From Brachyhypopomus gauderio (taxonomy: Eukaryota; Chordata; Actinopteri; Gymnotiformes; Hypopomidae): a stretch of DNA of 64,000 bases. The stretch is taken from NCBI RefSeq assembly GCF_052324685.1, contig NC_135218.1, positions 11,757,858 to 11,821,857 of the forward strand, written 5' to 3'. Positions 56,573 through 64,000 of the stretch are shown here, piece after piece. Numbering within the stretch: position 1 is the stretch's first letter; every line of letters starts with the position of its first letter. The translations under genes were made by a program, and so were the position numbers. A model generated the notes under the pieces. It was not told the origin of the DNA. It was given only the letters and a program-made list of their open reading frames with translations, and searched no databases.

Positions 56573-58930
56573 CACCCAGAAAGGCGGCAGTGGAAGACTT
56601 GGACTCCTGGAGTTTCACACCCTCTGGATGAAGCTGCAGAAATACCTGGTACATGCACACACATTACAGCAGGCACTTCCTGTAGAGCTACAGCAATTCC
56701 CAGTTTGGCTTTTCCCATGAGTTTGGCATTGGTGCTATAGTAGTCTAAGAACCAGGAGAACCCTCCATTGCTCTGGGGGTTAAACTGTCTCTCCTGCAGT
56801 GTCCAAGGCATAACCGCGGGAAGTAGGGGTGCTGGGGGTGCTGCAGCACCCCCTGTGGGCACTACGAGTATAACTTCAAACATCTGTAACTAAAGAAAAA
56901 CGATAGATACCAAAAAATAAAAATGAATAAAACAAATAAAAAAAAAAATCAAATTGTTACTACTACTACTACTTCTAATAATAATAATAATCTGGTTACA
57001 GTCCTTTCTTCATCCACAGCAGCTAAATGGTGACCGAGTGCGCCTGGAACTTCAATTAAAAATGCTTGATGATGTCATTCAAGGTTCACAGTGCAACAGC
57101 GTGCAGGACATAGCAACAAGCATATCTAAGCTCCATCCTCAAACACGAAGTGTTTTCCAACAAGCTGAAAACTTTATAAAGCTTTGCCTCAGCCTTCCTG
57201 TCTCAGCCGCTTCATCTGAGAGAACGTTCGCTTGGAGTGAGATTTGAACCTGTAGGCGGTGGCGAGTGTAAATTTTTGAGGGGTGGGGTGGGGGGGGGGG
57301 GGGTGGCGAACGTAAGTTGTCGACGGGGGGGGGGGGGGGGGGGGGGGTGAACGTAAAATGGACACAAATTAAGTGTTATATCGCGATCTATCGATCGCTG
57401 GTGGTTGGCGCCAGAGCGAACTAGTAACTCATTGAATCATAGATATGGATCAGAGGTAAATAAACTAGATTTTTTTTTCGGCGTGAGATATCGGAAGTGT
57501 GACGTGAGAGCGTGTGAAGACGGTCAAATGCGTGAGAGTTGGCAACCCTGAGGTAGGACAGTGGTTTGTCCTGCCGCTGTGCAGAGTGCATTTCTCTGTT
57601 AAATAGCTGGTGTATATGTATCTTGTGTGCTGTACTTGCTGTCAAACTCAGAGTGTAGGGCTTGTATTTGCATATTTGCTGTGACGTTGTAAAGCGCAAC
57701 ACTACCCCCCCCCCCCCTTTCAGCACCCCCTAAGCAAAATACCTTACCCCGGGCCAAGGGCCAAGGAGTTTCAGTCATAGGCACTGGTTGATTTTGCCGA
57801 ATTAGCTATGAGCTTCATAGCTGTGTGGTACATATGCTCTCGTTACCTCATCAGGAGATCTTTAATCACCGCGATACAGACCGTTCGGGCACTATGAGCT
57901 CCCATGAGATGCGAGAAGCACTGGCTGAAGCAGGTAAGGAGTGTTTAGAGCAGTGGCGGATGCAGCCGGCAATTTTTGGACGGGCCAAAGTGTAATTGGG
58001 GTGGGCAAGCATGTTGTTGACGGGGGGGGGGTGGGGGGGTTGGCGAACGTAATTTGTTGTTTGGGGGTGGGGTGGGGGGTGGGGGGTGGCGAACGAAAGT
58101 TGTTCGGGGTGGGCGGGGTGCATGGTCATTAAATGACTCGCGCGCTATAGGCGCCATCCTGCAGCAATTATAGTTTATTTTCATACGGAAAACTGTATTC
58201 TGACCTTGTGATTAGGTGGGCCCAGCTGCCAATCAGGGTGGGCCTGGCCCACCCAGGCCCGCCCGTAGATCCGCCCCTGGTTTAGAGCACAGTTCTCCAA
58301 CGTCAGCTCAGCCTTCAGCCCTACTCTGAAATACCTACTAAAGAACTTCATAGTTTCCTGATAGCAACTGGAGTCCCTTGTTAACAAGATAGTTTTGATT
58401 GTTGTATTATAGTAATACCTGTTGACTGTAAGTTGATAACTTGTTGATAACCTTATTAAATATTTGTGCTTTCTCAGGTTTCCAAATAAACACTCCTGTA
58501 CTCCAGGTGATCATCTCACACTATGCTGACCAGCAGAGTGCCATCGACTTTGACTGCTTCGTGGGCTGCCTGATCCGTCTGGAGATGCTCTTCCATGAGT
58601 TGATTCAAGCAAACTAACCAGGGATTAGGCAGGCAGCCCGAGTGTTATATTCCTGAAACCTTACCCATTAGTAGACTGAAATTATGTCTCCCGATTACCA
58701 CAATTCTGCACTGAGTGTCAGTGAGCAGGAGTCAGTGCTTACAGACTTGGCAGGTTTTTTCAGATTTTATAAGTAGTCAGATTTCTTATCTACTTATTTT
58801 TTCTACTTTGCTCAGAAATGTTCCAGACGTTTGATAAGAACAACACAGGGAAGATTGAGCTGGATATTCTGCAGGTACTTTTATGTTCATATCTAATTGA
58901 CTTTATTAATGAAACACTGTATTTTAGTTC

Positions 58931-58982
<52 letters not shown>

Positions 58983-59010
58983 CCAGTGGCTTTGCTTGGC
59001 TCTAAGTTGA
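56573..59010 (+). CDS. Calpain catalytic subunit, last five exons (CAPN2/8-like)
   Basis: Calpains are calcium-dependent cysteine proteases; this part encodes the penta-EF-hand domain. Exons: 56573-56648 (GGSGRLGLLEFHTLWMKLQK), 57855-57933 (DTDRSGTMSSHEMREAL, a canonical EF-hand), 58478-58594 (SAIDFDCFVGCLIRLEML), 58816-58874 (MFQTFDKNNTGKIELDILQ) and 58987-59010 (WLCLALS, stop). Phases agree across all junctions. The intron after 58594 starts AT (C|ATGAGT) rather than GT; reading through gives HELIQAN and a stop at 58615, removing the last EF-hand. No exon for the protease core or C2-like domain is found upstream in the window. Introns hold hAT fragments and a GT microsatellite. It may be a 3' remnant or a pseudogene. 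Confidence 0.8.
56822..57745 (+). mobile_element. hAT fragment inside the calpain intron
   Basis: Bounded by GGGGTGCTGGGGGTGCTGCA at left and TTTCAGCACCCCCTAAG at right, a rough inverted pair. Inside is a transposase remnant, DDVIQGSQCNSVQDIAT then LCLSLPVSAASSERTF (about 57000-57247), the SAASSERTF block of hAT transposases. G tracts and GGCGAACGTAAGTTGTCGAC follow. Confidence 0.65.
57952..58280. mobile_element. Short hAT MITE with 8-bp target duplication
   Basis: Flanked by TTTAGAGC at 57944-57951 and 58281-58288. The ends AGTGGCGGATGC and GATCCGCCCCTGG are imperfect inverted copies. 329 bp, G-rich interior with GTTGGCGAACG repeats, lying in a calpain intron. Confidence 0.75.
58936..58980. 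repeat. GT microsatellite
   Basis: About 22 GT units in the last calpain intron, directly before the CCAG acceptor of the terminal exon. Confidence 0.95.
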
Positions 59011-59261
59011 ACCCAGAGTTCCTTCCTCTGGATAAGACAGTTCTGCAACTTTTAAGATTACATTATTAACTGAAATTATGGGATCTATGCCCTGCTGTTC
59101 CAGAGTTCCAGTTTCCCATGACACTAATAATTTACTAATGAAAATGCTATTGGCAGAAATAAAAGTTATCAGAAAAATGTTGGTCTTCTGGTGCTTTATC
59201 CAAAATGTGTAATGCAACAATACAAATTCTGGAAATATCTGACGTCCCCTTCTTACACGGA

Positions 59262-59268
59262 TATAAAG
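59262..59268 (+). promoter_or_regulatory. TATA box of the second calpain
   Basis: TATAAAG at 59262-59268 lies 46 bp before the start codon at 59308 and only about 250 bp after the stop of the upstream calpain. Confidence 0.45.
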
Positions 59269-59307
59269 AGTTAAGTGCCTTCCGCGCAGGCTGTAGTTCT
59301 GGGAATA

Positions 59308-59544
59308 ATGTCCGGAATCGCGACAACTCTCCAGCACGTTCGCGCACGGTCCAAAGGCATAGGCACCAGCGCGTGCGCGGTCCAATACCTCGATCAAGAC
59401 TACGAGATACTCAAGTGGACCTGTATAGAGAGCGGCTGCTTGTTTGAGGACCATGTATTTGAAGCATCCTCTTCTTCGCTGGGGTTTAAGGAATTCGGGC
59501 CCACTTCTTATAAAGTTCGCAACGTTACATGGTGTAGACCCGAG
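59308..59544 (+). CDS. Second calpain, first exon (CAPN2/8-like)
   Basis: ATG at 59308 opens MSGIATTLQHVRARSKGIG; the frame continues AVQYLDQDYEILKWTC, LFEDHVFEASSSSLGFKEFG and NVTWCRPE before a GAG|GTACCG donor. The YL.QDYE...C...G.LF.D..F....SLGFKE order and the split after W.RP(T)E are those of exon 1 of classical calpains (N-terminal anchor helix and start of the protease core). The catalytic exons, starting with the GALGDCW block, were not found up to 64000 and should lie beyond. The exon is undamaged. It starts ~300 bp after another calpain on the same strand, so this is a tandem pair. Confidence 0.82.
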
Positions 59545-60547
59545 GTACCGCCCCCCATTTTTTTTGTTTAATGCTTGTTAATATAATTTAAAGAACTAAT
59601 ATATAGCCCAGTTGGAGAGTTTAAGGGACAAATTTCTTATGAATCTCCTTAAAAAACAAAACAAAACCATACAGAGCAATAAGAACAACAGAAACCATAG
59701 ACATCTCTGATAACCCTAAAAAAGACAAGGGAGAGGTTTTATACCGAATAAATAGAAGAAAGAAGTTAAATAAAAATGTACAATAAAAACAAGATAATAA
59801 ATCTGTAAATTAAGCAAAAAGGTAAAACACAACTCTAAACAAATTCATAACAAATTGTATTCTCACAGAAATGAATGAAACGTTAATGGAAAAAAACCCA
59901 ATACAATCCTAAAATGATTTTGGCATGACAATGGTTCTCTCTTCCCATGGAAATATCATGACATAAACACAAAAATGATTCTCAGTGACAGTATCTAAAA
60001 TTGAAAAAGTATTTTAAACCCGTATATTTTGAACAATTCCAAACAAATGCATTTTTTTATTCTTATTGCTTTAGAAAAATGTTCATATATCTATTATTAG
60101 TGTTTTTCATTTATATCTTCCCTAAATACAAGTCACAAGGCCAATGTGGTATATAGCCAGGCTTTTCTAGTTTTGAAAATAAATAAATAAAAAAACAGCA
60201 CCAATAAAAAGTACAAACAGCATTTACACATTTCAGTATTCAACACAGAAACAGAATGATCCAAGAAATAAAATGAAGGAGAAAAAAAAATACCATCAAA
60301 AATAGCACCACCAGAGATGCCATTTTTATATACATTTTACTGCCAGTACTATAACAGCACAAACTGCGTTTCATTGCAAGTCCCTCCAATCAGAGGTTGG
60401 TATGTTGGGTTGCTGAGAGTAAACTGGAGTCTTATTGGCTGATTGGTATTGTAAACAATCCTAAGTAAACTGGTTTATGATTGGCTGTTCAAAAATATTA
60501 GCAGTAGTAGTAGTACTTAAAAATGCAAATGTAGGAAAAAATAAAGA
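59545..60547. other. AT-rich stretch, possible 3' UTR of the KDM6-like gene
   Basis: No coding sequence recognised. Many AATAAA/TTTATT motifs on both strands. Being just past the minus-strand stop at 60548, it could be that gene's 3' UTR, or calpain intron one. Confidence 0.4.
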
Positions 60548-60901
60548 CTAAAATAAAACTAAAATCTTTTTGCTTTCGTTCTCACTCGTCACAAACAGCA
60601 GGTTGAAGACCTCCACCTTTACAATGGGGAAACATGCATGCACAAGTTAAGACCATATGCCCGCAATATACATTTGCCAAGTCAAATTATGGACATTTTC
60701 ACAGGACTGTTGTGAACTTGAAGGTTCTGCATGAGCTTGGATGAAGTGGCTTGGACAGACCAGGCCAGGCAGTGAAGGATGTAACGTGATGAGCAGGTTT
60801 CTCTGGAGCACTCACATCACACTCATTACAATAGTATGCTGGCTCATCTTTCACTCTGCTATGGTAGGAGATCTTCTTCCCTTCTGCTACAAGCTGCTCA
60901 C
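60548..60901 (-). CDS. KDM6-family histone demethylase fragment, two exons
   Basis: Exon A (60816-60901) reads [11 protein letters not shown] then [17 protein letters not shown] before a GAT|GTGAGT donor. Exon B (60548-60616) starts after AAAG with [15 protein letters not shown], then KKILVLF and a stop. This is the start of the C-terminal zinc-binding (GATA-like) domain of KDM6 proteins (UTX/JMJD3), which remove methyl groups from H3K27. The family normally continues with a second Cys pair and about 50 more residues; those are missing. A donor-like GTGAGA lies inside exon B (near 60586). The acceptor of exon A is purine-rich and weak, and no JmjC exon is found up to the kelch gene. It is likely a duplicated or eroded fragment. 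Confidence 0.6.
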
Positions 60902-61083
60902 CTGCACAGCCTCCTCTTTCTCAGCTCTGCGTGAGGAGTGCATCGCCGTGGGAGGAGAACAAACATACCAGCATGGTGGAGCTCATACAGGTCAGTCTGA
61001 GCCACCGGAGCAGGAGAAGCACCACGGACATGGGGGTCAATCTGATGGATTATGGTTTACCTGTGAATAATCTGTATGATGTA

Positions 61084-62681
61084 CAGTGGGGAAAATAAGT
61101 ATTTAGTCAGTCACCAATTGTGCAAGTTCTCCCACTTAAAAAGATGAGAGAGGCCGGTAATTGACATCATAGGTAGACCTCAACTATGAGAGACAAAATG
61201 TGAAAAAATTTGAGAAAATCATTTTGTCTGACTTTTAAAGAATTTATTTGCAAATAATGGTGGAAAATAAGTATTTGGTCAATAACAAAAGTTCATCTCA
61301 ATACTTTGTTGTATATCCTCTGTTGGCAATGACAGAGGTCAAATGTTTTCTGTAAGTCTTCACAAGGTTGGCACACACTGTTGCTGGTATGTTGGCCCAT
61401 TCCTCCATGCAGATCTCTAGAGCAGTGATGTTTTGGGACTGTCGGCGGGCAACACGGACTTTTAACTCCCTCCAAAGGTTTTCGATGGGGTTGAGATCAG
61501 GAGACTGGCTAGGCCACTCCAGGACTTTGAAATGTTTCTTACGAAGCCACTCCTTTGTTGCCCTGGCAGTGTGCTTGGGATCATTGTCATGCTGAAAGAC
61601 CCAGCCACATTTCATCTTCATTGCCCTTGCTGATGAAAGGAGGTTTGCACCCAAAATCTCACAATACATGGCCCCATTCATTCTTTCATGTACACGGACC
61701 AGTCGTCCTGGTCCCTTTGCAGAGAAACAGCCCCAAAGCATGATGTTGCCACCCCCATGCTTGACAGTTGGTATGGTGTTCTTGGATGCAACTCAGCATT
61801 CACTGTCCTCCAAACATGACGAGTTGTGTTTTTACCAAATAGTTCTACTTTGGTTTCATCTGACCATATGACATTCTCCCAATACTCTTCTGGAACATCC
61901 AAATGCTCTCTAGCAAACTTCAGACGTGCCTGGATATGGACTGGCTTAAGCAGGGGGACACGTCTGGCACTGCAAGATCTGAGTCCCTGGCGTCGTAGTG
62001 TGTTGCTGATGGTAGCCTTTGTAATGTTGGCCCCAGCTTTCTGCAGGTCATTCACTAGATCCCCCCTTGTGGTTCTGGGATTTTTCCTCACCGTTCTTGT
62101 GATCATTTTGACCCCACGGGCTGAGATCTTGCGTGGAGCCCCAGATCGAGGGAGATTAGTAGTGGTCTTGTAGGTCTTCCATTTTCTGATTATTGCTCCC
62201 ACAGTAGATTTCTTCACACCAAGCTGCTTGCCTATTGCAGATTCAGTCTTCCCAGCCTGGTGCAGGTCTACAATTTGGTTTCTGGTGTCCTTCGACAGCT
62301 CTTTCGTCTTCACCATAGTGGAGTTTGGAGTGTGACTGTTTGAGGTTGTGGGCAGGTGTCTTTTATACTGTTAACGACTTCAAACAGGTGCCATTAATAC
62401 AGGTAATGAGTGGGGGAAAGAGGAGCCTCTTAAAAAAGAAGTTACAGGTCTGTGACAGCCAGGAATCTTGCTTGTTTGTAGGTGACCAAATACATATTTT
62501 CCACCATTATTTGCAAATAAATTCTTTAAAAGTCAGACAAAATGATTCTCTCAATTTTTTTTCACATTTTGTCTCTCATAGTTGAGGTCTACCTATGATG
62601 TCAATTACAGGCCTCTCTCATATTTTTAAGTGGGAGAACTTGCACAATTGGTGACTGACTAAATACTTATTTTCCCCACTG
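61084..62681 (-). mobile_element. Tc1 element, nearly intact
   Basis: Starts CAGTGGGGAAAATAAGTATT after TA (61082-61083) and ends with the complement before TA (62682-62683). Inverted repeats are about 200 bp and contain internal AAATAAGTATTTGGTCA-type direct repeats, the IR/DR layout. 1598 bp. A deleted relative is at 14192-14697. Confidence 0.92.
61298..62316 (-). pseudogene. Tc1 transposase with one frameshift
   Basis: The first frame (62316 to 61678) starts [20 protein letters not shown], has paired helix-turn-helix regions and [13 protein letters not shown] (first catalytic Asp). The frame shifts near 61740. The second (61741 to 61298) holds [33 protein letters not shown] (second Asp) and [15 protein letters not shown] (Glu). 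It ends RGYTTKY at full family length. Apart from this shift the coding region seems complete, so the insertion is recent. Confidence 0.88.
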
Positions 62682-62898
62682 TATATAATTCCTAATTTCA
62701 TGGTCATATGGATTTCTTACAAATTTTCCAGCACTAGAGAGTTCCAGTGTGTGTTCTGCAAGTATTGATTTGAAATCCCACTTCAATTGACAATTTTTCT
62801 TGGTAGATTTTCTCTTTTTTCAGAATTTTTTTAACAAATGGTTTATAAGGTCACACATTACGCTACTCTGTCCTGCTGGAGCTGTTGTTGCAGGGTAA

Positions 62899-63216
62899 TG
62901 TGATGGGCAGGGTGAGTAAAATAAAATGGAAGCGATCACGCCAAGTCTCAGGGAAAAAGGATGGTTTAATAGAAAAGTGCACATGACACATGATCCAAAT
63001 AAAGGATATAATGACCAGTGGTCAACTGGTACAAAGACAAGACATATATAGGCAAACAAACGACCCTCAGGTGAGACGGATCGCGGGCTCCGCCCACCTG
63101 AGGGACGCACAAAACACCACAACAGGTGTTGAGTATGGGGGCACTAGAGTATATTCTTATATCTGTAAGACAGATGATAATATGGTGACCAGTAGGGGGC
63201 CCGCTGTACCGTGACA
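62899..63216 (-). mobile_element. Solo LTR with 5-bp target duplication
   Basis: 318 bp, TGTGAT...GTGACA on the plus strand, flanked by GGTAA at 62894-62898 and 63217-63221. An inverted relative lies at 21498-21792. A solo LTR with intact duplication arises when the two LTRs of an element recombine. Confidence 0.8.
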
Positions 63217-63512
63217 GGTAAACACACACTGCCAGTAAACACTCACTCCCAGTAAACACACACTCCCAGTAAACACTCACTCCCATTGTAAACGTACAGC
63301 ATGTCTTACTCTTCTGTTTACTGATATCAGGATCTAATCCATGTGCCTGTACATGGCTCAAAGTTATTACAGAAACTCTGTTCCACAGTAAGACAAGCAC
63401 CAAGTCTCTTAGGGATCTCTGATTATTTAAGTGCCTCCTTTTGTATAATAAAATGGTACAGTCTGCTCTGATGTTTAAGTCTGTTTATTGGTGTATATCC
63501 TGCAGGTCTGTC

Positions 63513-63884
63513 TCAGGCAGATGAAGTGGTGTTGGAGGTGGAGGATATCGGGCTCTGTGGGACGTCCTCGGGTAGGTCTCGGGGGGCGGTGTACTCTACC
63601 ACGTTGGGCAGGCCCGGCACCAGGCAGCAGTTCAGTGCCTTCCGGGAGACACCCATGTCGTGGACCTCACGCCTGCGGGAGGCACAGGGGAGAACATGGT
63701 TCATGGCACCGCTCACCCCACTATCAAATATGGCACATTTCATTTAATTTCATTACATTTCATTTCATATCAGACAGGTGGGAACTAACCATTCTTCCTT
63801 TTGCCCATCGTAGCACTCCACGTTAAGGATGGTGGTGGTGAAACTTTTCAATCCACCGACCACAAACAGGAGGTCGTCGACCAC
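63513..63884 (-). CDS. Kelch-repeat protein (KLHL/KBTBD type), last two exons
   Basis: Penultimate exon 63790-63884 (VVDDLLFVVGGLKSFTTTIL then NVECYDGQKEE) follows a TTTGCACAG acceptor and ends TG|GTTAGT. The final exon, 63513-63672, completes W and reads REVHDMGVSRKALNCCLVPG, LPNVVEYTAPRD, and a Ser/Thr-rich tail ending NTTSSA before TGA. The V.GG......VE.YD...EW pattern is a kelch blade, and the SR.AL..C...GLPN..EY end is typical of KLHL proteins, often adaptors of cullin-3 ubiquitin ligases. Earlier exons lie beyond 64000. The exact member is not identified. Confidence 0.78.
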
Positions 63885-64000
63885 CTGTGCAAAGTGGATT
63901 GTTTTATAAAGGAAAATTTGCAGGAAAATTGAAAAATTTGGAACTTTTTAAAATATGTTTAGCCTAAATAACCTAAACACATGATCTGAATATCTTTTTA

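Noticed and set aside
60924-60989. Plus-strand exon with a strong CTCTTTCTCAG acceptor and GTCAGT donor
   Set aside because: The 66-bp reading (ending TSMVELIQ) matches nothing I recognise and has no partner exons.

Overview
The window looks like teleost fish nuclear DNA. It holds intron-split vertebrate genes (hemk1, cish, two calpains, a KDM6-type exon pair, a kelch gene) embedded in fish-type transposable elements: Tc1, hAT, PIF, P-like, EnSpm-like, Rex/L2/RTE/L1 LINEs and Ty3/gypsy. There are no bacterial features. I estimate that at least two thirds of the window is mobile-element derived, with several layers of nesting.

Layout. 0-4.6 kb: the last four coding exons of hemk1 (+) face cish (-) tail to tail. 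cish has its tiny first exon and its SH2/SOCS-box exon, but I cannot find the middle coding exon. 5-10 kb: a decayed Tc1 element and a LINE interrupted by another LINE. 10.3-12.6 kb: the most unusual part. It is a GC-rich locus on the minus strand in which five potential exons, all in phase 0 and joined by GTAAGT-type donors, form one open frame of about 344 codons for an Ala/Arg/Asp-rich repeat protein, behind a TATA box and a palindromic CRE. A divergent (+) first exon starts about 320 bp away. 13-29 kb: an old element carrying an EnSpm-like transposase pseudogene and a DUF4806-like gene. A hAT element with an exact 8-bp target duplication sits in the fourth codon of the DUF4806-like gene, and its introns hold an LTR, a LINE and two MITEs. 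31-37.6 kb: a truncated gypsy element (-). 38.5-40.6 kb: a P-like element with an intact two-exon THAP domain and an 8-bp target duplication.

40.66-51.19 kb: a roughly 10.5-kb inverted repeat. Each arm has a ~0.6-kb outer segment followed by an array of ~187-bp monomers, and RTE and L2 LINEs sit in the middle. 51.2-55.7 kb: an L1 with ORF1 and a deleted ORF2, split by a hAT element that carries a perfect-looking palindrome, then a THAP pseudogene. 56.5-59.5 kb: the 3' exons of one calpain, with one apparent AT donor, followed only ~300 bp later by the first exon of a second calpain. 60.5-60.9 kb: two exons of a KDM6-family demethylase (-). 61-62.7 kb: a recent Tc1 copy. 62.9-63.2 kb: a solo LTR. 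63.5-63.9 kb: the last two exons of a kelch gene (-).

The host genes do not form an obvious pathway; the common theme is host genes eroded by insertion. All exon calls come from reading splice signals and protein similarity by eye, with no database search. Family names rest on recalled consensus features and should be read with the stated confidence.
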